This document shows positions 1-5,946 of a stretch of DNA of 18,667 nucleotides, one piece after another. Made by a program: the position numbers and the translations under genes. Origin of the DNA: CAZFDT01 sp964518335 (lineage in GTDB: Bacteria > Planctomycetota > Phycisphaerae > Phycisphaerales > Phycisphaeraceae); contig CAZFDT010000099.1 of assembly GCA_964518335.1 (NCBI GenBank), positions 1 through 18,667 of the forward strand. The letters are read 5' to 3'. Numbering within the stretch: the stretch's first letter is position 1; every line of letters starts with the position of its first letter. The notes under the pieces were generated by a model. The model did no database searches and was not told where the DNA came from. It was given only the letters and a program-made list of their open reading frames with translations.

Positions 1-208
1 ACGCCTGTTCGAGAAGACGGTTCTTCTGCTCAGCCTGCTTGGGATTCGAACCCAGAGTGAAGACGCGCGACGAAAGTTGCCCTTGGGCATTGACAAACTT
101 ACCCAGTGTGCGTCGATACGTGCCGCGCGTGGGCTTGCCCAACGGCTTGTGTTTGGTCACGCCTCGACGGCGTGGCCTACCGGAGGGGTCGGTGGAGGTG
201 GTCACCAC
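1..208 (-). CDS. Partial gene, integrase/tyrosine-recombinase-like N-terminus
   Basis: An open frame runs from GTG codons at 208-206 or 205-203 out through the left edge, giving about 69 residues with no internal stop; an in-frame TAG lies upstream at about 247-245. There is no ATG start. The N-terminus is basic (SGRPRRRGVTKHKPLGKP), followed by GTYRRTLGKFVNAQGQ and FTLGSNPKQAEQKNRLLEQA. A basic leader followed by a short 'R.LGK..NAQG......F.LG' beta motif and a helix is the pattern I remember from the N-terminal arm/SAM-like region of planctomycete phage-type integrases. The catalytic domain (R-H-R-Y) is outside the window, so the assignment is an inference. The gene points away from tRNA-Ala at 385-457, consistent with an element integrated at that tRNA. 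It could also be another DNA-binding protein. Confidence 0.5.
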   Translation of the reverse strand, partial: MVTTSTDPSGRPRRRGVTKHKPLGKPTRGTYRRTLGKFVNAQGQLSSRVFTLGSNPKQAEQKNRLLEQA

Positions 209-223
209 CTGCCATTCTACAGG

Positions 224-279
224 TATTTCTGCGCAACGTCCCACCTATTTCTGCGCACGACCCCCACTATTTCTGTGAG
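224..279. repeat. Three direct repeats with exact 22-bp period
   Basis: The 12-mer TATTTCTGCGCA occurs at 224-235 and 246-257, and a shorter copy (TATTTCTG) begins at 268. The starts are exactly 22 bp apart, about two helical turns, so the copies present the same DNA face. They lie directly upstream of the partial integrase-like gene. They could be recombinase or transposase arm-type binding sites, or operator sites for that gene. The repetition is seen directly; the role is inferred. Confidence 0.7.
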
Positions 280-384
280 AACGGGGTCATGGAGTATTGC
301 GAATCAACGCAATTGGTCGAAAAGTGACAATCTAAACACATGTCAACCATATACTTAGAATACTTACATCACTCGTCATCTTAA
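280..384. other. AT-rich spacer between tRNA-Ala and integrase-like gene
   Basis: No convincing gene is present. The stretch is clearly more AT-rich than its surroundings. It holds a tandem ATACTTA (351-357 and 360-366, 9-bp period), an inverted TGACA/TGTCA pair (326-330 and 341-345), and a minus-strand TTGACA box (346-341) without a good -10 partner. Together with the neighbouring 22-bp repeats this could be an attachment or regulatory region of an integrated element, but no att core repeat can be shown from this window. Confidence 0.35.
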
Positions 385-457
385 TGGAGCCGACCGGGCT
401 CGAACCGGCAACCCCTAGCTTGCAAAGCTAGTGCTCTCCCAATTGAGCTACGGCCCC
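385..457 (-). tRNA. tRNA-Ala(UGC)
   Basis: Reading the minus strand gives a complete 73-nt cloverleaf. The acceptor stem is GGGGCCG/CGGCTCC with one G-T pair. The D-arm is TAGCTCAATTGGGAGAGCA, the anticodon loop CTTTGCAAG with TGC at 424-422 (position 34 falls exactly at base 424), and the T-loop TTCGAGC. The discriminator is A at 385. The 3' CCA is not encoded. A sigma70-like promoter lies immediately upstream. The 3' end faces the partial integrase-like gene, the usual orientation for tRNA-targeted integration. Confidence 0.97.
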
Positions 458-467
458 GCGACAGGGG

Positions 468-496
468 ATCATACCGACCGGGGCGGGCCAGGCCAA
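468..496 (-). promoter_or_regulatory. Putative sigma70-type promoter of tRNA-Ala
   Basis: On the minus strand there is a -35-like TTGGCC (496-491), a 17-bp spacer and a -10-like TATGAT (473-468), followed about 10 bp later by the tRNA 5' end at 457. The spacing is ideal and the -10 box differs from consensus at one position. Confidence 0.55.
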
Positions 497-513
497 TGGG
501 TGCCGGGCGAGGG

Positions 514-1383
514 TCAGTAATAGTTGAGCGAACGCATCTCCTCGACGAAGCGGGGGACGACGATCGCCAGGATGACGGCGACGGGCAGAAGTACGGCGGC
601 GAGACGGAGGGCGACGATCTGCCACGGCGGGCGGCGGCGCAGGGCGGGCAGCTCGGCGACCCAGGCGAGGGCGGGGGCGGCCAGAAGGGTGGCGGCGTAG
701 CGCATGTGCAGGTCGGAGGAGTGGGTGCCGAAGAGGAGGACGGCGGTGAGCAGGGGCATGGCGACGGCGGCGTGGCCGCGCGGGGCCAGGTGAGCGGGCA
801 GAAGCAGGGCGGTTGCGGCGCCGCCGGCGAGGACGGCGGCCAGGACGAGGCCGAACTGGTCGACGGTGATCGAGTCGGTCATGGCGGTGACGAGGCCGGC
901 GGCGGCGGCGGTGAGGGCCAGTGCAACGGGCAGGTCGCGGCCGGGGCGACGACGCTCGACGGCGACGACCAGCTCAGTGCAGCACCAGGCCACGACCGCG
1001 CCGCCGCTGACCCACGCCGCTGATGTGGGAATCGACCATGCGTGCTGGATCGCCGGCTGCATCATGGCGATGCAGATGCCCACGACGAGCGCAAGGCGCA
1101 GGGACAACTGCAACGGAACCTGCCCCGGCGTGGTCGCCAGCATCGCTGCGGCGACGCCGATGGGCAGCAGCCAGTTCTCGCCGGTGTTCCACGGCTTGCC
1201 CGGCACGCCCCCGGTAGCAAGGTAGCCCAGCGTCCATCCGGTCGCGATCGCCAACGCCCAGCCCACCGCCACAAGCCGCGGCGTCAGCGTCCGGCGACGC
1301 GGCAGCGTCGTGCCCGCCAGCGTCGCCGCCGACAGCAGCGCGGGCATCAGCAGACCCAGGATCACCCAGCGTGGCTCGATCAT
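514..1383 (-). CDS. Hypothetical polytopic inner-membrane protein
   Basis: A 289-residue protein made mostly of hydrophobic helices. The first (residues about 8-24, LGLLMPALLSAATLAG) starts almost at the N-terminus, and roughly eight more follow up to residue 280, separated by short Arg-rich loops such as PRRRTLTPR and ERRRPGRD. The composition is Ala/Leu/Val rich with no recognisable catalytic or transport motif, and I do not recognise the family. A conspicuous hydrophilic loop near residues 60-70 reads GGVPGKPWNTGENW. It starts 7 bp after the stop of the YceI-like gene on the same strand without a clear ribosome-binding site, suggesting translational coupling in a two-gene operon. The long opposite-strand reading frame over this gene is Gly/Glu-rich shadow coding. 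Confidence 0.75.
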   Translation of the reverse strand: MIEPRWVILGLLMPALLSAATLAGTTLPRRRTLTPRLVAVGWALAIATGWTLGYLATGGVPGKPWNTGENWLLPIGVAAAMLATTPGQVPLQLSLRLALVVGICIAMMQPAIQHAWSIPTSAAWVSGGAVVAWCCTELVVAVERRRPGRDLPVALALTAAAAGLVTAMTDSITVDQFGLVLAAVLAGGAATALLLPAHLAPRGHAAVAMPLLTAVLLFGTHSSDLHMRYAATLLAAPALAWVAELPALRRRPPWQIVALRLAAVLLPVAVILAIVVPRFVEEMRSLNYY

Positions 1384-1390
1384 GCGAGCA

Positions 1391-1939
1391 TCACTGACGG
1401 ATGCCTTCGAAGCTGATCATCATGGTGACTTCGTCGCCGACGGCGGGGAGCATTTTGTCCATGCCGAAGTCGCTGCGACGGATGACGTGGGTGGTGGAGA
1501 ACCCGGAGCGGTAGGAGCCGCCGGGTCCGTCACCTTCGCCGATTTTCTGGAGTTGAAACGTGATGGGGCGGGTGACCCCGTGGATGGTGAGGTCGCCGGC
1601 GACGCTATAGGTGTCGTCGCTGACGGTGACGCCGGTGCTCTTGAAGGTGAGTTTGGGGAACTGCTTGACGTTGAAGAAGTCGGGGCTGCGCAGGTGGTCG
1701 TCGCGCTTTTCGACGCCGGTGTCGATGCTGGCGGCGTCGATGGTGAAGTCGAAGCTGCTCTTGTCGGCGTCGAGGGTGAAGGTGCCCTGTGCCTTGTTGA
1801 ATCGGCCCATGGTTTCGCTGAAGCCCAGGTGGTTGATTTTGAAGTAGAAGCCCATGTGGGCCTCGTCGAGCTTGTAGTTGTCGGCCAGGGCGAGGGCGGG
1901 CAGGGCCAGCAGCACGGCGGCAAGCGTTCCGATTCGCAT
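1391..1939 (-). CDS. YceI-family secreted lipid-binding-like protein
   Basis: This 182-residue protein has a signal peptide (MRIGTLAAVLLALPALALA, cleavage near residue 19). A single YceI-type lipocalin-like barrel follows: DNYKLDEAHMGFYFKINHLG at the start, then FNKAQGTFTLDADKSS, IDTGVEKRDDHLRSPDFFNVKQFP, and the end block GDLTIHGVTRPITFQL...GFSTTHVIRRSDFGMDKMLP. The 'HLRS.DFF....FP' and 'G.LTIHGVT+PI' blocks are hallmark YceI motifs. Family members bind long polyisoprenoid or amphiphilic ligands in the periplasm; the ligand here is unknown. A strong ribosome-binding site (AAGGAGA, 7 nt before ATG) fixes the start. The gene is divergent from the DUF2959-like gene and leads a pair with the membrane protein downstream. 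Confidence 0.92.
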   Translation of the reverse strand: MRIGTLAAVLLALPALALADNYKLDEAHMGFYFKINHLGFSETMGRFNKAQGTFTLDADKSSFDFTIDAASIDTGVEKRDDHLRSPDFFNVKQFPKLTFKSTGVTVSDDTYSVAGDLTIHGVTRPITFQLQKIGEGDGPGGSYRSGFSTTHVIRRSDFGMDKMLPAVGDEVTMMISFEGIRQ

Positions 1940-2038
1940 GAGCAGGTCTCCTTGTCAGGGGTTTCAATATAGGCGGGGGACAACGGCATAATATGCACGG
2001 GGTCTCATTTATTCCGCACCTTCGACGGAGCTACGGGT

Positions 2039-2311
2039 ATGACACGCACAGTGGCGCTGGCGGCGGCCAAGCAGCAGTTCGCCTCGGCGCTGGAGCGATT
2101 TCAGTCGGTGGAGACGGTCGCTGCGGACCTGTTCAAGGAGTGGGAGGCGGAACTCAAGCACAACCTGAATGCGGCGGCGATCACGTCGCTGCAGGACACG
2201 GCGGTGGAAATTGAAGGCGACGTGGCGAAGCTGATCCAGGAGATGGAGGCGTCGATCAACGAGGCCAACGCCTTTATCGATGAGATGACGCGTTCGTCGG
2301 CGGCGGGATGA
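2039..2311 (+). CDS. Miniature DUF2959-like coiled-coil protein
   Basis: A 90-residue protein without signal peptide or membrane segment. Its start is supported by GGAG at 2027-2030, 8 nt before ATG. It is almost entirely helical. Three blocks match what I remember of DUF2959 proteins (normally about 200+ residues, often lipoproteins): AKQQFASALERFQ (residues 10-22), SVETVAADLFKEWEAEL (23-39), and KHNLNAAAITSLQ...DVAKLIQEMEASINEANAFI (40-80). In the full-length family these blocks are separated by roughly 40-50 residues each, and an N-terminal lipoprotein region precedes them. All of that seems absent here. The gene lies 42 bp upstream of lpxB on the same strand, divergent from the YceI-like gene. 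The function of the family is not known to me. Confidence 0.75.
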   Translation: MTRTVALAAAKQQFASALERFQSVETVAADLFKEWEAELKHNLNAAAITSLQDTAVEIEGDVAKLIQEMEASINEANAFIDEMTRSSAAG

Positions 2312-2353
2312 GTCGCCGCGACGATAGGGCCCAACGGCTTTACACTGGGGGGC

Positions 2354-3490
2354 ATGGGTGCAGGCCGTGCCATTCTGTTTGCGGCGTTTGAGCCCAGCGG
2401 CGATGCGCTGGCGGCGAAGCTGGCGGCGGAGCTGCGGCGGCGCGACGTGGAGTGGTCGGTGCATGCGCTGGGCGGGCCGGCGCTGCGCCGAGCGGGGGCC
2501 GAACTGATCGAGGAGACGACGGGTGGGGCGGCAATGGGACTGTCGGTACTGGGGCACGCGGCCGAGCACCGGCGTCGTCTGCATCGGCTGACGGCATGGC
2601 TGGCCGAGCACCCGATCGCTGCAGTGGTCCCGGTGGACAGCCCGGCGGCCAACTGGTCGATCTGCAGCCTGGTCCGCAAACACCAACCCGCAGCGAAGGT
2701 GATCCACCTGGTCTGCCCTCAGGTGTGGGCGTGGGCGACATGGCGCGTGCGGCGACTGCGGCGGCTGAGCGACCACGTGCTGTGCATCCTGCCGTTCGAG
2801 CCGGCGTGGCTGGCGCGGTACGGTGTGGCGGCGACGTTCGTGGGACACCCGTTGTTCGACGACACCGACCTTCAGTCGCTTGGCCGCGACGGCAGCGGCC
2901 TGCGTCTGGCGATGCTGCCGGGGTCCCGCACGTCCGAGATCGACGCCAATTGGCCCACCATGCTCCAGGTGTTCGAGACCCTCCAGAAGCAGCATCCGCA
3001 CCTGCGCGGCATCGCAGCCGCCGCCAATTCCCAGATCGCGGCAAGGCTCCAAGCATCGCTCTGCGTCCTCGACGACCCGCGCATCTGCATCGAAGACGAC
3101 GCCGACCAGGTTCTGCTGACCAGTGACGCTGCACTTGTCGTCTCCGGCACCGCGACGCTGCACGCTGCCGCGCGCCGCTGCCCGATGGTGGTGTTCTACA
3201 ATGTCAGCCGGCCCGCGTGGCACCTCTTTGGCCGCTGGGTCATCAAGACGCGCACGTTCTCGCTGCCGAACATCCTGGCCGAATCGCTCGATCTGCGCGG
3301 CCGCGTGCCCGAGTTCGTGCCGCACTTTCGCCAGGTTGCCCCGTTGGTCACAGCGATGGATCGCGCCCTGTGCGACTCGGCTGAACGCCAGCAACAGGCC
3401 GACCTTTTCACCGCCATCGCCGCCCGGTTCGCCGATCGTCCATTTGCGACAAGTGCGGCCGATGTTGTGCAAGGCGCCATTGGCCCATGA
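2354..3490 (+). CDS. lpxB: Lipid-A-disaccharide synthase homologue
   Basis: A 378-residue protein, close to the E. coli LpxB length of about 382. LpxB joins UDP-2,3-diacylglucosamine and lipid X to form the lipid A disaccharide at the cytoplasmic face of the inner membrane. Motifs in order: AAFEPSGD (10-17; usually G-E-x-SGD), VPVDSP (92-97, Asp at the position of the family's conserved 'IDAPDFN' Asp), PQVWAW (122-127), LPFEPAW, TFVGHPL (161-167), MLPGSRTSEI (187-196), SGTATLHAA (264-272), LPNILAE (304-310). Two positions depart from what I recall as typical: Phe in place of Gly in the first motif, and His in place of Glu in SGTATLE. The ATG at 2354 follows a short G-rich stretch; no other start fits better. 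It sits behind the DUF2959-like gene and converges on the oxidoreductase gene. No other lipid A genes are in the window. Confidence 0.9.
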   Translation: MGAGRAILFAAFEPSGDALAAKLAAELRRRDVEWSVHALGGPALRRAGAELIEETTGGAAMGLSVLGHAAEHRRRLHRLTAWLAEHPIAAVVPVDSPAANWSICSLVRKHQPAAKVIHLVCPQVWAWATWRVRRLRRLSDHVLCILPFEPAWLARYGVAATFVGHPLFDDTDLQSLGRDGSGLRLAMLPGSRTSEIDANWPTMLQVFETLQKQHPHLRGIAAAANSQIAARLQASLCVLDDPRICIEDDADQVLLTSDAALVVSGTATLHAAARRCPMVVFYNVSRPAWHLFGRWVIKTRTFSLPNILAESLDLRGRVPEFVPHFRQVAPLVTAMDRALCDSAERQQQADLFTAIAARFADRPFATSAADVVQGAIGP

Positions 3491-3504
3491 CTCCAGTGGC
3501 ACGA

Positions 3505-4584
3505 TCAGGCACACGTTGGCGCGAGGCGAGCGAGCTTCACCTCTGACCCGGTGCGGCAGGATTCGTAGATCGCGTCGAGGATCTGCTGAACGGTCAGAGC
3601 CTGCTCGATCGTGCAGCAGGGTTCCTCGCGACCGAGGATCGCATTAATGAAGTTGTGAAATCGTTCGCAGTGGGGGTAGGTCGGCGGTGCATCCACGACG
3701 TCGGTCACCTCGTACTCGTGGGTGGCGGCATTGGGGCGGTACAGCTTGGGCGGGAAGATGCTTGCGCCGGCGTCGGTGCCGTACAGGTCCACGTTCATCC
3801 GCCCCGGCTCGGCTGCATGGCAGGCCCACGACACGTCCAGCGTCACCGTCGCGCCGTTGCTGAACTTGATCAGTGCGCTGGCGAAGTCGTCCACGTCGAA
3901 CTTGATTGTGCTGTCGGGGTCGCTCTTGCCCCACGTGCCGGCATGCAGTCCGCGATTGCCGAACTTTGTGTAGGTCGCGCCCGTCACGGACACGGGGTCG
4001 AAGTTATCGATCGTGTAGAGGCACAAGTCCAGCAGGTGTACGCCGATGTCCAGCAGGGCGCCGCCGCCGGCCATGGCCTTGCTGCTGAACCACGTGCCCA
4101 TCGCGGGAATGCCCGCGCGACGGAACCAGTACGCCTTGGCGTGGTAGATCTCGCCCAGCATGCCCTGTTTCACGATCGTCTTGATCTTCTGGCTGGGCTC
4201 GCGAAACCGCTGGTTCATGCCGAGCATGAACAGGCGCCGCGACGCCGCCGCCGTGTGCGCCACCGTCTGCGCCTCGGCCAGGTTCATCGCGAACGGCTTA
4301 TCCAGAATCACGTGTTTGTCGGCCGCCAGCGCCTGCAGCGCGAGTGGTGCGTGGAACTTGTTGGGCACGGCGATGTACACCGCATCGACCTCGTCGTCGC
4401 CCAGCAAGTCCTCGACCATCGCGTGAGATCGTGCGATGCCGAACTTGCTGCACAAGTCTTCGAGCCGGGCGGCGTGCGGGTCGTGAGCCGCGACGATCAC
4501 CGCGTCCGGATGGCTCTGAATGGCCTTGGCGGCAAAGTGCGAAATCGCTCCGGCGCCAATGAGTCCGAATCGAATGTTGCTCAT
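3505..4584 (-). CDS. Gfo/Idh/MocA-family NAD(P)-dependent oxidoreductase
   Basis: A 359-residue cytoplasmic enzyme of standard family length. The N-terminal Rossmann fold carries GLIGAGAIS (7-15) for dinucleotide binding, then DEVDAVYIAVPNKFHAP (64-80) and VILDKPFAMNLAEA with the conserved Lys96 of the 'EKP/DKP' motif. The C-terminal alpha/beta substrate domain has GGGALLDIGVHLLDL (173-187), with Asp179 and His183 matching the usual catalytic Asp/His. Family members oxidise or reduce sugars and inositols, or act on glycosides through a 3-keto intermediate. The substrate cannot be read from sequence. The start overlaps the stop of the upstream metallo-beta-lactamase-fold gene in an ATGA arrangement, so the two are translationally coupled. 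It is the last gene of the LacI-led minus-strand operon. Confidence 0.93.
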   Translation of the reverse strand: MSNIRFGLIGAGAISHFAAKAIQSHPDAVIVAAHDPHAARLEDLCSKFGIARSHAMVEDLLGDDEVDAVYIAVPNKFHAPLALQALAADKHVILDKPFAMNLAEAQTVAHTAAASRRLFMLGMNQRFREPSQKIKTIVKQGMLGEIYHAKAYWFRRAGIPAMGTWFSSKAMAGGGALLDIGVHLLDLCLYTIDNFDPVSVTGATYTKFGNRGLHAGTWGKSDPDSTIKFDVDDFASALIKFSNGATVTLDVSWACHAAEPGRMNVDLYGTDAGASIFPPKLYRPNAATHEYEVTDVVDAPPTYPHCERFHNFINAILGREEPCCTIEQALTVQQILDAIYESCRTGSEVKLARLAPTCA

Positions 4585-5843
4585 GGTTGGATCCTGTTCC
4601 TTTGCGGGTCAAGTGTGAATGATTCGAGGTTGAACAGTCCGCCACCGGGCTCGCCGACGAACATCCGACTCCAGTCATGCCGCCCGAGTTGGCGCTCGCG
4701 GCGCGGAAGCTCGTGTTGTGGCGATCTATGCCCAAGTCGAAGTCCGAATGGATCGATTCGTTCACCCCACGCTGCGACCGTGGTCCTGGCACGCGGGTAG
4801 TAGGTCTGAGCATCTGCCGCCTCGAGCCGATCCGCGCAGATCCGCTCGTACGTCCGTCGCGTCGAATGGCCCAACTCGTTGGCATGGCTGAGCACGGTCA
4901 GGGCGGCCTGAACCTTGTGCATGGGCCATTTGATGTTCAGCCCGGCATGGCAGACATAGAGGTCCACCGGCGCCCCGTTCCTCGCGGTCTCTGCGTGGTC
5001 GGCCTGCTGGCTGTCACCCGAGTGCATGATCGTGAAGTTGCCCGCGTCGCCACACGTCACCCGGACAATGACGTTGGGCTCCCTGTTCCCGTAGGGCGGG
5101 TTGCTGTAGCCGACGCCCTGGAACGAGATGACAAATCGCAGATGAATGTCGCCCTCGTCGTGCTCGAACACATCGTCCCACGTCCACCCGTTCTGCCCCG
5201 ATTCGTCGAACGCGCCCGAAGCGATCTTGATGGTGGCCACGCCCACCGGCTTGGGGCCATAGACGTTCTTCCCGCCCAGCTTCACCGCCTGGGCGATCGT
5301 CCTGTCAAAATGATCGTTGTGCGAATGGGACACGATGAGGAAGTCCAAGACATCGGCAAATGCATCGGGATCGGTCTGCTTCACGTCAATGCCAAACGTC
5401 TTGGTCGGGGTTTTGACGATCACGCCCATGTTGTACATGTTCCAGACGAGAACACCCTCGGTGACTGCGGTGTTCTGGATCTCCTCGAGCGTGTCAATCT
5501 CGATGCGTCGCAGGTAGTGGAGGATGGGGTTGCTGCTCTCGTAGTTCTGCTTGGCTGCGGTTTGCTGCTGGTGCAACTGCCACTGACTGTCGTAGTGCTT
5601 CCAGGTCGCCCTGTAGGCGTTCCACGCGTTGGACGGCAGGGCCGCAGCCGCCTCGTCAAGCATCAGCATCCGGACCTTGCGCTGGTGGTAGTGCGCTTCC
5701 GAGATGGGCGCGGTGACCCGGTTGTTCTTGAGCCACTGGTGCACCGCGTCCATGTCGGCGTGGGACGCGGCGACCGTACACAGAGGGCAGAGCATCGCGG
5801 AGGCAAGCATCGATCCGAGCAACCGACCCGAGGTGATTCGCAT
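4581..5843 (-). CDS. Secreted metallo-beta-lactamase-fold hydrolase
   Basis: The chosen ATG (5843) follows GGAG and begins a 29-residue signal peptide ending VAASHA; the longer frame upstream (to 5927) lacks such a signal. The mature protein would be about 390 residues. A helical N-terminal part (about residues 30-120) is followed by an MBL core: LDFLIVSHSHNDHFD holds the HxHxDH zinc motif (His173, His175, Asp177, His178), VYGPKPVG comes after it, and NFTIMHSGDSQ is the later strand with the metal-bridging Asp. PVDLYVCHAGLN and VLSHANELGHS supply further candidate metal-ligand histidines. The last roughly 80 residues become Arg/Pro/His rich, which could reflect a frameshift, although the stop overlaps the next gene's start neatly. 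The substrate is unknown; the context suggests a periplasmic role in glycan processing. Confidence 0.85.
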   Translation of the reverse strand: MRITSGRLLGSMLASAMLCPLCTVAASHADMDAVHQWLKNNRVTAPISEAHYHQRKVRMLMLDEAAAALPSNAWNAYRATWKHYDSQWQLHQQQTAAKQNYESSNPILHYLRRIEIDTLEEIQNTAVTEGVLVWNMYNMGVIVKTPTKTFGIDVKQTDPDAFADVLDFLIVSHSHNDHFDRTIAQAVKLGGKNVYGPKPVGVATIKIASGAFDESGQNGWTWDDVFEHDEGDIHLRFVISFQGVGYSNPPYGNREPNVIVRVTCGDAGNFTIMHSGDSQQADHAETARNGAPVDLYVCHAGLNIKWPMHKVQAALTVLSHANELGHSTRRTYERICADRLEAADAQTYYPRARTTVAAWGERIDPFGLRLGHRSPQHELPRRERQLGRHDWSRMFVGEPGGGLFNLESFTLDPQRNRIQP

Positions 5844-5946
5844 CGCAGTGTCTCCTTGTCGTGAGCGATGGCTCGCTCGGGTACGAGCCAGCTCGAAACG
5901 TCCGAAGCTCGCCCCGTTCAGGGGCACAGGCAGCGGTGCTCGACGA

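Noticed and set aside
45..60. GGGATTCGAACCC string resembling a tRNA or tmRNA T-arm
   Set aside because: No acceptor, D-arm or anticodon arm can be folded around it, and it lies inside the open frame of the recombinase-like gene (residues TLGSNP).
496..1023. 175-residue Gly/Glu/Asp-rich plus-strand frame
   Set aside because: Low-complexity mirror of the membrane-protein gene on the other strand.
2009..3514. 501-residue minus-strand open frame antisense to lpxB
   Set aside because: It is Arg/Gln/His-rich with no family motif and lies exactly opposite a gene with clear LpxB motifs; long antisense frames are expected at this GC content.
3655..4800. 381-residue plus-strand frame across the oxidoreductase gene
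   Set aside because: Composition is Val/Gly/His/Arg biased with no recognisable domain, while the minus strand encodes an intact Gfo/Idh/MocA protein.
4677..5864. 395-residue plus-strand frame opposite the MBL-fold gene
   Set aside because: Shadow frame: the minus-strand gene has a signal peptide, ribosome-binding site and zinc motif.
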